A stretch of 64,000 nucleotides of DNA from Echinicola strongylocentroti (GCF_003260975.1 NZ_CP030041.1:5335501-5399500), one strand, 5' to 3'. Numbered from the stretch's first letter, positions 53,997-62,851 are shown. The notes: generated by a model from the letters alone, not told the origin. Program-made: numbers and translations.

Positions 53997-54446
53997 CTAA
54001 TTAGTTAACCTTGGATCAAAATGGAATGGTTGTCGATCGATAATTTTGACTTCTTTATAAGTTGGGTTTTGGCAATTTAATATGAAGTTGTGAGAGCTAT
54101 GGATGATACAGCTGGGAACTTTTAGGGCTACTGTTTTATTTTTTGTTACCCATTTTTCACCTAATTCTGCAAGGATAGTGGGGGCAGGATAGGCTTTCCA
54201 ATTGGGAGGTAATTCTTCAACGGACAATGAAGTGATATTGTCTGGGCATTTGAGAATGACGATATCCAGTTCAGGAACAAGCATTGGAGGAGTATGGACG
54301 ATTGTTTCCAGCAGAGCGATTTCTTTGTTTTCTCCAGTGTAAAGAACAGGCGTTCCCTTTTTGTTCCAGCGTCCACCGAACAATGCAGCTCCTGTGCCAG
54401 ATAGATCTCCTGCGTATTTGCGGTTTACAATCCTATAAATAAGCAT
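53997..54446 (-). CDS. RES-domain toxin (NAD+ phosphorylase family)
   Basis: A 149-residue protein consisting of the RES domain: YRIVNRKYAGDLSGTGAALF with the first Arg, GGRWNKKGTPVLYTGENKEIALLE with the second conserved Arg and Glu, and a later Ser/Thr-containing core (LPPNWKAYPAP). RES toxins degrade NAD+ in their host. The gene lies 6 bp from its cognate antitoxin gene, the normal order (antitoxin first) and spacing. It is unusual in sitting within a sugar-catabolic cluster. Confidence 0.9.
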   Translation of the reverse strand: MLIYRIVNRKYAGDLSGTGAALFGGRWNKKGTPVLYTGENKEIALLETIVHTPPMLVPELDIVILKCPDNITSLSVEELPPNWKAYPAPTILAELGEKWVTKNKTVALKVPSCIIHSSHNFILNCQNPTYKEVKIIDRQPFHFDPRLTN

Positions 54447-54452
54447 ATCCCC

Positions 54453-54911
54453 TTAACTATAAACCCCATGTTCAATTCTACCTAGTATATCCCTTACTTT
54501 AGATATACCCCCTGGTACTTCCAATAACTCGTGTGGTTCTATACCTCCAAGGGCAGTATTGGGAAGATTGAGCCATTTGTTGAAATTTTCTTTACTATCG
54601 AATACTTCAATACCATAAAGAAATAAATCGGTAAGCTCGAATAGTAGAATGGAATAATTACGGTCTAAAGGTTTTTTGGCTTTGATCCATCTGTAAAGTG
54701 TTGGAGAAGATATGTTCAACATGTGAGCGGTATCTTCTCTTGATATATTGAAGTAGTCCTTGAAGTTTTTTACAATGGATGAACTGATGCCTTTCTTAGC
54801 GATATGGATAAAATCGTAAGGACTGTTGATGGTCTCTTTTACATGATCTTTTCCTAGTACCTCTACAAGCTTTTTATAGTGTTCGGTAGTTTGATGGCTA
54901 TCTTTGATCAT
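54453..54911 (-). CDS. Xre/MbcA-type antitoxin (RES-Xre system)
   Basis: A 152-residue protein with a helix-turn-helix region (about residues 45-75, NISREDTAHMLNISSPTLYRW) and a C-terminal toxin-binding domain (about 95-152) ending NTALGGIEPHELLEVPGGI, the MbcA/ParS/Xre motif pattern that occludes the RES active site. It is expected to autoregulate the pair. The gene starts 72 bp from the fuconolactonase gene in the same direction. Confidence 0.9.
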   Translation of the reverse strand: MIKDSHQTTEHYKKLVEVLGKDHVKETINSPYDFIHIAKKGISSSIVKNFKDYFNISREDTAHMLNISSPTLYRWIKAKKPLDRNYSILLFELTDLFLYGIEVFDSKENFNKWLNLPNTALGGIEPHELLEVPGGISKVRDILGRIEHGVYS

Positions 54912-54982
54912 TTGACAAATTATTTTATTAAATGAACGAAATTTGTGCCGTATTGTTTCAGTTCAGTACCAAAAAACAATTA

Positions 54983-55807
54983 TCAAATACCATAAAACCC
55001 TGCAGCCGTATTTCCCATAATGTCGGCTTGCTCGTGTTGACTTAGCTGGTGGATGTAATTCTCGACGATGGTTACATTTAATGGATAGTCTGCTGCTACT
55101 TGGGCCACTGGCCAGTCACTTCCAAACATCAACCTTTTGGTGCCAAAAGCCTCAAAAACCACATCCATGTATGGTTTCAACCCCTCTTTTGTCCAATTGC
55201 TCCAATCCGCTTCTGTGACCATTCCGGAGACTTTGCAGAAGACGTTTTCCCTTTTTGCCAGCCGGTTCATCTTTGTGGCCCATTCGTCTATTTTGCCATC
55301 TTTGATATACGGTTTGGCTAGATGGTCGATCACAAAGGGCTGTTGGGGGAATTGGGTCACCAGATCGGTGGCCTCGTCCAAGTGGTGGGGGAAAATGAGG
55401 ATATCGTAGGTGAAACCGAATTTTTGGAGATGGCTGATCCCATTTCTGAAGGACGGTGCTGCCATCAGCTCGGGAGGTTGGCCTTGGAGGATCATCCTGA
55501 ATCCTGTCATATTAGGTTCTTGGGCATATTTTTCTAGATCCATCAAGATGTTTTCTGAGGATAGGTCCACCCATCCCACTACTTTTTTGATCCAAGGGTT
55601 TTGGCTTGCTAGATCGAGCAAAAAAGTATTTTCCTCAAATGATTCGTCAGCCTGAACCACCACGCTTCCATCAATTCCTTCCTTATCCAAAAGGGGCTTT
55701 AAGTCCGCTGGCAAAAAATCCCGTTGGATGACCTGCATGCTGTCATCTATCCAAGCATGTTTATCTGCGTTATACTGCCAAAAATGCTGATGAGCATCGA
55801 TTTTCAT
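54983..55807 (-). CDS. Amidohydrolase, probable L-fucono-1,5-lactonase
   Basis: A 274-residue TIM-barrel hydrolase of the amidohydrolase_2 group. MKIDAHQHFWQYNADKHAWI has the H-x-H metal site, FVIDHLAKPYIKDG, CKVSGMVTEADW and LMFGSDWPVAQV are later active-site strands with the conserved His and Asp. Close relatives hydrolyse L-fuconolactone; the adjacent fuconate dehydratase and downstream fuconate enzymes support that substrate. Upstream of it is a MITE-like element (55833-56018). Confidence 0.92.
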   Translation of the reverse strand: MKIDAHQHFWQYNADKHAWIDDSMQVIQRDFLPADLKPLLDKEGIDGSVVVQADESFEENTFLLDLASQNPWIKKVVGWVDLSSENILMDLEKYAQEPNMTGFRMILQGQPPELMAAPSFRNGISHLQKFGFTYDILIFPHHLDEATDLVTQFPQQPFVIDHLAKPYIKDGKIDEWATKMNRLAKRENVFCKVSGMVTEADWSNWTKEGLKPYMDVVFEAFGTKRLMFGSDWPVAQVAADYPLNVTIVENYIHQLSQHEQADIMGNTAAGFYGI

Positions 55808-55832
55808 ATTGTTTACGTTGGTTTTTGGGTTT

Positions 55833-56018
55833 AACCCGGAATATGCATTAGCCTATCTACGCCACGGCGCACAGGTGTTGCGACCTTAAACTGCTTCAAA
55901 ATCAGCCGTTTCACTTTAGTTTTCGGCATAACCGTAGCGGTGCTACGCTAATGCCTCCAAACTAACTGATTTTCTTGTAATTTCAGCTCTCACTACGATT
56001 CCTAACGCATAATCCGGG
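55833..56018 (-). repeat. MITE-like 186-bp repeat, copy B
   Basis: Inverted copy of 30647-30832, matching throughout with about four differences by eye. It carries the same imperfect terminal inverted repeats and central palindrome. It lies between the fuconolactonase and the FAH gene, splitting the otherwise close fucose cluster. Details are under copy A. Confidence 0.8.
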
Positions 56019-56073
56019 TTGAAAAAAGAAAGCCTGCCAATCGTTTGACTGGCAGGCAAAGCAATCGTTGAAA

Positions 56074-56931
56074 TTATCCTTTATAATTCACGGCCTTTTG
56101 ACTGGAAGTGCCGAGTCCATCGATGCCCAGTTCAACCACATCACCTTCTTTTAGGTACGTAGGCGGGTTCAGGCCGAGTCCTACGCCTGCAGGTGTTCCG
56201 GTGGAAATGATATCACCAGGTAGCAGTGTCATATAGTTGCTCAGGTGACTTACCAAGGTAGGGATGTCGAATACCAAGTCAGAAGTATTGCTGTCTTGGA
56301 GCATCTTGCCATTGAGTTTTAACCAAAGTCTCAGGTTGTGTGGGTCCTTGATTTCGTCTTTGGTAACCAAGTATGGTCCGAGTGGAGAGAAGTGGTCATT
56401 GCTCTTTCCTTTTACCCATTGCCCACCATGATTGAGTTGGAAGTCACGCTCTGATACGTCGTTAAGCAGACAGTATCCGGCTACATAGTCCATGGCGTTG
56501 TCCTTGTCCACATAGCTGGCTTTTTTACCGATCATTACGGCAAGTTCCACTTCCCAGTCGGTCTTTTCGGAGTTGCGCGGGATGATGATATTGTCATTCG
56601 GGCCACATAGGGAAGAAGTAGCTTTCATGAAGATCACGGGCTGCTTAGGCACGTCCATTCCGCTTTCTTTGGCGTGAAGGGAGTAGTTCAGTCCGATGCA
56701 GATAATTTTGGATGGGCGCTTGATGGGAGGGCCGAGGCGAACATCACCGCTGATTTCCGGACAGTTGGCTTCGTTGCTTTCCAGCCATGTAGCGAGTCTA
56801 TTGAGACCGTCTTTGTCCAAGAAGTCTTCTGTCCAATCTTCTCCGAAGGCACTGCAGTCTATGCGGGTTCCATTGGCTTTTTCAATACCTGGTTTTTCTT
56901 CCCCAGGGTTTCCAAATCGTAATAATTTCAT
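56074..56931 (-). CDS. FAH-family enzyme, probable 2,4-diketo-3-deoxy-L-fuconate hydrolase
   Basis: A 285-residue enzyme with the N-terminal cap (about 1-65) and FAH domain (about 70-285). KIICIGLNYSLHAKE, VIFMKATSSLCGPNDNI, DWEVELAVMIGKKA (metal ligand Glu residues), GYCLLNDVSERDFQ and DIISTGTPAGVGLGL are typical. In the non-phosphorylating L-fucose route this enzyme cleaves 2,4-diketo-3-deoxy-L-fuconate to pyruvate and L-lactate. It is longer than the FAH protein at 46.3 kb and lies between the lactonase and SDR genes of the same direction, which gives the assignment weight. Confidence 0.88.
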   Translation of the reverse strand: MKLLRFGNPGEEKPGIEKANGTRIDCSAFGEDWTEDFLDKDGLNRLATWLESNEANCPEISGDVRLGPPIKRPSKIICIGLNYSLHAKESGMDVPKQPVIFMKATSSLCGPNDNIIIPRNSEKTDWEVELAVMIGKKASYVDKDNAMDYVAGYCLLNDVSERDFQLNHGGQWVKGKSNDHFSPLGPYLVTKDEIKDPHNLRLWLKLNGKMLQDSNTSDLVFDIPTLVSHLSNYMTLLPGDIISTGTPAGVGLGLNPPTYLKEGDVVELGIDGLGTSSQKAVNYKG

Positions 56932-56957
56932 GTGTAGTTATTAGGTTACTTAGTTGC
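56932..56957. repeat. TAAC-type degenerate leader repeat before the FAH gene
   Basis: On the reverse strand the leader reads GCAACTAAGTAACC, TAATAACT, ACAC and then ATG. The 15-mer AGTAACCTAATAACT (56936-56950) is identical to one before pncA at 26442-26456. Confidence 0.6.
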
Positions 56958-57056
56958 TTGATTTTTTGTCAGGGGATTTGCCCATCCCCTTTAGTCGGGC
57001 TCAGGATTTTAAATCCTGAACCCGCTGGACTGTCATAAGATCAGTCAGGGCCGAAG

Positions 57057-57812
57057 TTACATCTTCAAGCTGACAAACCCTCCGTCTATCGGGTAGTTTC
57101 CGCCAGTAAGAAATGACGCCTCATCTGAGCTGAGGTACAGGGCCATCGCCGCAATTTCCTCTGGTTTGCCCATTCTTCCGATAGGCTGGGTAGCGGCTAG
57201 CTTGTCAAACATTTCTTTTTCTTTGCCCGGGTAGTTTTTGGCCAAGAAGCCATCCACGAAAGGGGTGTGTACCCGTCCCGGGGCGATGCTGTTGACACGG
57301 ATATTGTATTCGACATAATCTCTGGCCATCGAAAGGGTCATGGCAAAGACAGCCCCTTTGGTCATGGAATAGGCAAATCGATCTGGGAGTCCCATGGTCG
57401 AGGCAATAGAGGCCATATTGATGATGGAGCCGCCATTTTCTTTCATTTTGGGAAGTGTGCCCAAGCTGCAGTTATAGATCCCTTTGACATTTACTTGATA
57501 GAGCCTGTCAAAGTCATCTTCCCCTGTGTTTTCCAAGTTTCCAATATGTGAAATCCCTGCGTTGTTGACCAATACGTCAATATTTCCGGGAATAGAAGCA
57601 ATGGTGTCCTGCATTTCAGAGGTCTTCGACACATCTCCTTGGAGAAAAGTAACCGTAAGCCCTTTTGCGATGAGGTCATTGGCCGCTTTTTCCCCTGCCT
57701 TTTGGTCATAATCAATAAAAAAAACGTTGGCGCCTTCTTCGGCAAAACGAGTGGTCATGGCCAAGCCAATGCCACTTGCCCCTCCTGTAATTAAGATGGT
57801 TTTATTTTTCAT
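57057..57812 (-). CDS. SDR dehydrogenase, probable 2-keto-3-deoxy-L-fuconate dehydrogenase
   Basis: A 251-residue short-chain dehydrogenase. TGGASGIGLAM binds NAD(P), NNAGIS is the second signature, NMASIAS holds the catalytic Ser, and YSMTKGAV the Tyr and Lys. In the L-fucose pathway an SDR oxidises 2-keto-3-deoxy-L-fuconate to the diketo acid; another SDR, L-fucose dehydrogenase, is a formal alternative for this gene and otherwise no gene for that first step is seen in the window. The first residues after the start (KNKTILITGG) place the start at 57812. Confidence 0.85.
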   Translation of the reverse strand: MKNKTILITGGASGIGLAMTTRFAEEGANVFFIDYDQKAGEKAANDLIAKGLTVTFLQGDVSKTSEMQDTIASIPGNIDVLVNNAGISHIGNLENTGEDDFDRLYQVNVKGIYNCSLGTLPKMKENGGSIINMASIASTMGLPDRFAYSMTKGAVFAMTLSMARDYVEYNIRVNSIAPGRVHTPFVDGFLAKNYPGKEKEMFDKLAATQPIGRMGKPEEIAAMALYLSSDEASFLTGGNYPIDGGFVSLKM

Positions 57813-57949
57813 AATTATATTTCGTCCAATTTTCTGTATGGCAAGCTAATCAGTTTCACCTAAAAGCCTGTCCTGTGGAATGCTGAAAATTTTTGGCGGT
57901 TTTCACCGTTTATTGAACCCAGAATAGGTATTAGATAATCTATTACGGT

Positions 57950-59263
57950 TTAGGCCTTGGCAGTTTCTTCATTCCATACAGGCCCAGTGGCAAAGTCATA
58001 TTCTGCCAAGGATTCCGCTTTGATTTCGATGCTGTATCCCGGGAGTTTTGGAGCTTGGTAGCGACCGTTCTTGATGATCACCGGATCAATGAAGTGTTCA
58101 TGCAGGTGATCGACATATTCGATGACACGGCCTTCCATGGTGCCACTGATGGAAATAAAGTCTACCATGGACAAGTGTTGCACATATTCACAAAGTCCGA
58201 CTCCTCCGGCATGTGGACATACTGGGATGTCAAATTTTTTGGCAATGAGCATTATGGCCAAATTCTCGTTTACACCGCCTACGCGGCAGCTATCGATCTG
58301 GCAGATTTGGAGTGCTCCTGCTTTCATGAGCTGTTTGAAGATGACCCTGTTTTGGCAGTGTTCACCAGTGGCTACCAAGATAGGATGAACTGCGTCAGCA
58401 ATGGCCTTATGCCCTAGAATATCATCCGGACTGGTTGGCTCCTCAATCCATAGCGGATTAAATTTAGCCAATTCTTTCATATTTTCAATGGCTTCTGCTA
58501 CTTCCCATCGTTGGTTGGCATCCATCATCAGGTACATCTCGTTACCGATTTCTTCTCTGATGATCCCCGCCCGACGGATGTCGTCCTGCAAGTTGGCACC
58601 GACCTTCATCTTAATGTGTTTCCAGCCTTCTTGTTTGGCTTCGCGACATAGTCTTCTGATTTTTTCATCAGAGTAGCCTAGCCACCCAGCAGAGGTGGTA
58701 TATCCTGGGTACCCGTTTTCTTCAAGGTACCTGACCCGTTCTTCTTTGCCTTCAGCAGTTTCTTTCAGTATAGCAAGGGCTTCTTCCTTGGTCAGTACAT
58801 CGGTGATGTAGGTGAAGTCGATGCAGGATAGCAATTGCTCAGGAGTCATGTCACCCAGAAGTTTCCATAACGGTTTTTCTTCCACTTTGGCATAAAGGTC
58901 CCATACAGCGTTTACCAAGGCACCAGTGGCCAAGTGGACTACGCCCTTTTCTGGTCCAAGCCACCTGATCTGACTATCACTGTTTACCTCTCTCCAGAAT
59001 GCTCCCATATCAGCGGTAAGGTCTGAGAGGTCTTTGCCAATCACATGATGGGCAATTGCCTCCAATGCAGCACAACATATTTCGTTGCCCCGGCCAATGG
59101 TGAAGGTAAGGCCATGGCCTTCTAGGTCCGTTTGGTTGGTTTTTAGAATAATGTAGGCTGCGGAATAATCCGGGTCTGGGTTCATGGCGTCTGAGCCATG
59201 TTTTTCCTTGCTGGTAGGAAACCGAATGTCTTTGACTTGATAGTCAGTAATTTTAATGCTCAT
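57950..59263 (-). CDS. fucD: L-fuconate dehydratase (enolase superfamily)
   Basis: A 437-residue enzyme closely matching the L-fuconate dehydratase (ENOSF1-like) group as I recall it. Landmarks are SAGWLGYSDEKI, KHIKMKVGANLQDD (active-site Lys in the K-x-K motif), LMMDANQRWEV (metal Asp), WIEEPTSPDD (Glu), VATGEHCQNR (Glu) and CPHAGGVGLCEYVQH (His). It removes water from L-fuconate to give 2-keto-3-deoxy-L-fuconate. First gene of the cluster on this strand, divergent from the AraC regulator. Confidence 0.95.
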   Translation of the reverse strand: MSIKITDYQVKDIRFPTSKEKHGSDAMNPDPDYSAAYIILKTNQTDLEGHGLTFTIGRGNEICCAALEAIAHHVIGKDLSDLTADMGAFWREVNSDSQIRWLGPEKGVVHLATGALVNAVWDLYAKVEEKPLWKLLGDMTPEQLLSCIDFTYITDVLTKEEALAILKETAEGKEERVRYLEENGYPGYTTSAGWLGYSDEKIRRLCREAKQEGWKHIKMKVGANLQDDIRRAGIIREEIGNEMYLMMDANQRWEVAEAIENMKELAKFNPLWIEEPTSPDDILGHKAIADAVHPILVATGEHCQNRVIFKQLMKAGALQICQIDSCRVGGVNENLAIMLIAKKFDIPVCPHAGGVGLCEYVQHLSMVDFISISGTMEGRVIEYVDHLHEHFIDPVIIKNGRYQAPKLPGYSIEIKAESLAEYDFATGPVWNEETAKA

Positions 59264-59460
59264 GTATGAAAACTTGATAGGTTTAACTTTCTACTTTAAA
59301 TGGTCTTGCAAGTTGGAGTTTTAGGGGCTTTTATTCTACATTAATCTTCGTTATATGTGATACTATTTTTGCGTTTAATCTGTTTTTATTGTTTCTGATA
59401 GATAATATTTGTATTATTGAATGTTCTTTGTTGTTGGAACAGACTACTCACCCAGTGATT

Positions 59461-60333
59461 ATGAAAGCCAAGTTATTAGAAAGAAAAAGTCCTTTTGGTC
59501 GTTCATTTATGGTGGCACACCATTCCTATCCATACTTTTTGGATGTCTGGCACTATCATAGTGAACTGGAACTGGTGTACATTACCAAAAGTAGCGGCAC
59601 GAGGTTTATCGGGGACAATATCGAGCAATTTAAAGAAGGTGATTTGATCCTAATTGGAGAGAATCTTCCCCACCTTTGGCAAAATGACCCAGAATATTTC
59701 TCTTCCAAAGAGGAAGGCGGTGCGCAGGCGTATAGTATCCATTTCAAAAAGGATTTTGCAGGGGCGGAGTTTTTGATGCTGCCTGAGATGAAGGACATTC
59801 GTTCACTGCTTGATAGGGCCAATCAAGGAATAAAGTTTACTGGAAAAATCCATGATAATGCGTTGGAAATTTTTCATGAGCTGTCAGTGCTGGAAGGCAT
59901 TCACAAACTGGTAAAGCTCATGGAGTTTTTAGCGGTCCTGGCCGAAGAGAAGGATTATGAAATACTTAGCACGGATGGCTTTAGCTTTCCGCTTCACATC
60001 TCTGGGGACGACAGAGTGGATAAGGTTTTTTCATTTACATTTAATAATTTTAAGCGTAACATTTCCCTTGAAGAGGTGGCCGATCTGGTGCACTTGAACC
60101 CGACAGCTTTTTGCCGGTATTTTAAAAAGGCAACGAAAAAGACCTATTCAAAATTTCTCAATGAAATCAGGGTGGGGTATGCCTGCAAATTGCTGATTGA
60201 AGAGCGGTTGAATATTTCGGAAGTAGGCTATGAATGTGGCTTTAACAACTTGTCAAATTTTAATCGCCAATTCAAAAACGTGATGGATATTTCTCCTTCA
60301 GAATACCTCAAAAAGCACAAAAAACACCGATAG
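59461..60333 (+). CDS. AraC-family regulator, probable fucose-pathway activator
   Basis: A 290-residue protein from the ATG at 59461 (MKAKLLERKSPFGRSFMVAHH); the frame opens at 59389 with a poor leader. A cupin sensor (about 20-130, VWHYHSELELVYITKSSGTRFI, DLILIGENLPHLW) is followed by two helix-turn-helix units (about 195-285: ISLEEVADLVHLNPTAFCRYF, LNISEVGYECGFNNLSNFNR). It is divergent from the fuconate dehydratase gene with a 197-bp control region, the usual layout for a pathway activator. Confidence 0.92.
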   Translation: MKAKLLERKSPFGRSFMVAHHSYPYFLDVWHYHSELELVYITKSSGTRFIGDNIEQFKEGDLILIGENLPHLWQNDPEYFSSKEEGGAQAYSIHFKKDFAGAEFLMLPEMKDIRSLLDRANQGIKFTGKIHDNALEIFHELSVLEGIHKLVKLMEFLAVLAEEKDYEILSTDGFSFPLHISGDDRVDKVFSFTFNNFKRNISLEEVADLVHLNPTAFCRYFKKATKKTYSKFLNEIRVGYACKLLIEERLNISEVGYECGFNNLSNFNRQFKNVMDISPSEYLKKHKKHR

Positions 60334-60337
60334 TATT

Positions 60338-60751
60338 ATGCGTACCGCATCACAGATTTCCCGTTTGGATTTTAGCAATGAGGTTACTTTTAAGACTGCC
60401 AAAAGCGGTGGTCCCGGAGGACAAAACGTCAACAAGGTCAATACCAAGGTTCAGTTGGTTTTTGACGTGAGAAGCTCCCAAATCCTTACAGAAGAAGAAA
60501 AAGACAAGGTGTTGGAGCAGCTGGGCACAAAACTCAATGCCGACGGGCATATCCAAGTGGTGGTGCAGGAAAGCCGGTCGCAGCTACAGAATAAAACCTT
60601 GGCATTACAAAAGTTCGGTCAATTGATCAGCAAGGTGTTTGTAAGAAAGAAAAAGCGGAAACCCACCAAGCCTACCAAATCCGCAGTCAAGAAACGCCTT
60701 GACAACAAAAAACGAAAAGGCGAGAAGAAACAGTGGAGGAGGAAGCTGTAG
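60338..60751 (+). CDS. arfB: Alternative ribosome-rescue factor ArfB (peptidyl-tRNA hydrolase)
   Basis: A 137-residue protein. The catalytic GGQ is in KSGGPGGQNVNKVN (residues about 23-36), followed by the small RF-1-like domain and a long, very basic tail (RKKKRKPTKPTKSAVKKRL) that enters the empty mRNA channel of stalled ribosomes. It hydrolyses peptidyl-tRNA on ribosomes lacking a stop codon. It starts 4 bp past the regulator stop, so they may be cotranscribed. Length is normal. Confidence 0.96.
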   Translation: MRTASQISRLDFSNEVTFKTAKSGGPGGQNVNKVNTKVQLVFDVRSSQILTEEEKDKVLEQLGTKLNADGHIQVVVQESRSQLQNKTLALQKFGQLISKVFVRKKKRKPTKPTKSAVKKRLDNKKRKGEKKQWRRKL

Positions 60752-60829
60752 ATAATGTGTTTTTTATTATAAACATGAACTCGATTTATTATTCGTATTA
60801 GAAATCAGGCTCTTGGGAAATTTTATTGA

Positions 60830-61054
60830 TCCATAGTGATGTACCTACGGCACATGACCGAAAGCTGATGGGGGTGGCTGTTACCAAGCTTTCATACCTA
60901 CGGCATGAAGGGCTTAAGCCTATGGTAAAGGTTTGGTGATACTCTATAGCAAGCTCCGCATGAAACCACTGGCTAGGTGGATTTGAGTTGAAAACTCCAG
61001 GCTAGTGGTTCCGCAGCATAGCGGTCGGAACAACCATAGCCTTCAGGCTAACGC
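60830..61054. repeat. Palindrome-rich dispersed repeat before the RHS remnant
   Basis: Contains CCTACGGCA twice (60842-60850 and 60897-60905), the palindromes GGCTTAAGCC and TAGCCTTCAGGCTA, and an imperfect inverted pair AACCACTGGCTAG / CTAGTGGTT. No coding potential. It resembles repeated intergenic sequence common in Bacteroidota and abuts the RHS fragment; other copies are not present in this window, so the dispersal is inferred. Confidence 0.4.
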
Positions 61055-62466
61055 ATGGAACTTTATCAGGAAGTGGTCGCAGAAGAGCCAGGGTATTATT
61101 ATATTTACCTCAGCAATGACAGCCGGAGGCTTTCTGAGGCGTTTCTCGATAGTCATACGGGACAGGCTTTTGATTATTTTGAGGTGGAAGTATCCGAAGG
61201 TCCCGTGGTGCAGATGACTGAGGGCCGAGCGTGAAGAATCAGTCCGGTGGACTGATTTAGCGAGGAGCCAGCTTGCAGGGGAGGAAATGGCCTTATCTCC
61301 CAAAACTGGGTCCGTGAAGGAGAAGCCTTCACCAAGGAACTGTTCCAGTCCAAGACCCTAGATGTAAAAACCGGTTGGTATGACTTCCATGCCAGACAGT
61401 ATGATCCGGCATTGGGAAGGTGGTTTGCGGTAGATCCGCAGAATCAGTTTATAAGTCCTTACCTGGTGATGGGGAATAATCCAATAGTTGGGATTGATCC
61501 GGATGGGGAGTTTGTGGTTCCTGCACTAATTGGGGCTGCAATTAGTTTCTTAACAAATGGAATTGCAAATGTATCAAGTGGAGAAGGTTTTTTTAAGAAT
61601 GCCGGCTTAGCAGCTATTACAGGAGCAGTTGGTGGGGCAGCTTCGTTCGGAATAGGGCAGGTAGCATCTAGTTTATCCGGAATAGGAAAGGTTGGATTTC
61701 AGGCTGGTGCACATAGTTTGTTAGGAGGTTCTATGAATGCTGCTATGGGGGGGATTTTGGCTCTGGTGCATTATCGGGGGCTTTAGGTTCCCTCGGAGCA
61801 AGTGTTACTCAAGGCTTTACTTCAAATGTAAATAACAAATTTATTAAAGGTGCTGCAGGAATAGGTGGTGGGGCACTTCTAGGAGGAATAGGATCAACAG
61901 CGTCTGGTGGAAGATTTTGGGATGGATTTAGAAATGGTGCTATTAGTTCTGGGTTAAATCATGGAATCCATACTGGATTATTTGGTGATGGTTTGATGGC
62001 TGCAGCAATTTCAGGAAAAACCAGGCACTTATTTTATGCTGATGGATATTTTGTTGGCCTCACGGTTGATGCTAGTTTTGGAGGTGCTATATCCACGGAA
62101 GCAGGTGGATTATTAATAACAAGAGGCGATGATAAAGGTTGGCACATACTTAGAGATAAAGGGGCAGGAATGATATCCGATATTCAGGTGTCCGGAGGAA
62201 TCGAAGTCTCTAAATTTTATTTTACTGGATCGGTAAATGATTTAAATCTTTATACTTTTGGAGGTCTACGAGGTGAAGCTAATTTAAATTTAACCCTTTT
62301 ACCATTTGTATCTGCAGGTGTTACAGGATCATATGCCAATGTAAAAGGAGGAAAGTTGTTTAGTTTGGGGAATACCATTTCTATAGGAGCGTCGGCTTTA
62401 GAATTTCTTTTTGCAAATGTTGGGTTAAACTATGGACAATCAACTGTTCAATATGGAAATAAATGA
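61055..62466 (+). pseudogene. RHS/YD-repeat protein C-terminal remnant with toxin-like tip, disrupted
   Basis: Frame pieces: 61055-61234 gives YQEVVAEEPGYYYIYLSNDS... PVVQMTE then a stop; a second frame from about 61253 gives FQSKTLDVKTGWYDFHARQY, DPALGRWFAVDPQNQFISPY and MGNNPIVGIDPDGE, the RHS repeat-associated core, then hydrophobic glycine-rich sequence to a stop at 61786. At a run of seven G (61747-61753) the frame is off by one; with eight G it would run on through GALSGALGSLGASVTQ to 62466 without interruption. The N-terminal bulk of an RHS protein is absent. The C-terminal tip (RHLFYADGYFVGLTVDASFG and onward) is a candidate polymorphic-toxin or effector domain that I do not recognise. 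Confidence 0.78.
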
Positions 62467-62476
62467 AAAATTTAAT

Positions 62477-62851
62477 ATGAAACTATTTGTTATCGTTATA
62501 ATTGCTTTCTTTTTTATTATTAGCTGTGAGGAGCCAAAAGAACTGTGGGTAGATTGTCAAACAAATTTAGATACTACTTGGATTTTAAATGAACAAGAGA
62601 GAGGTGGTTGGTTTGTTAATGACAGCCTAATCCTTTCGGCTGGTATTCAGCCGTATGATAAAAGCCTCTGCGATAGTATTGGGATTAGGTCATTGACACT
62701 TTGGACTCCTTCAGGTAAATCGAGGCCATGCAGTTTAGGTGATTTATTTCCTCCATTTCAAATATATAAAAAAGCTTGGAATGACTCTTTATTTGTTCTC
62801 CAAGATAATATGGTAATTCTATTTCAAATCCCAAAACACTTGTGCAATTGA
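62477..62851 (+). CDS. Small lipoprotein next to RHS remnant
   Basis: A 124-residue protein using the ATG at 62477 (MKLFVIVIIAFFFIISC, lipobox Cys17); the frame opens at 62432 inside the RHS remnant. The mature part is hydrophilic, with aromatic and Asp/Ser-rich sequence and several Cys residues. It starts 11 bp past the RHS frame. Immunity proteins are often encoded directly after RHS toxin tips, so an immunity role is conceivable but unsupported by any motif. An inverted repeat GTCCAAGTC/GACTTGGAC (62902-62933) lies after it. Confidence 0.55.
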   Translation: MKLFVIVIIAFFFIISCEEPKELWVDCQTNLDTTWILNEQERGGWFVNDSLILSAGIQPYDKSLCDSIGIRSLTLWTPSGKSRPCSLGDLFPPFQIYKKAWNDSLFVLQDNMVILFQIPKHLCN

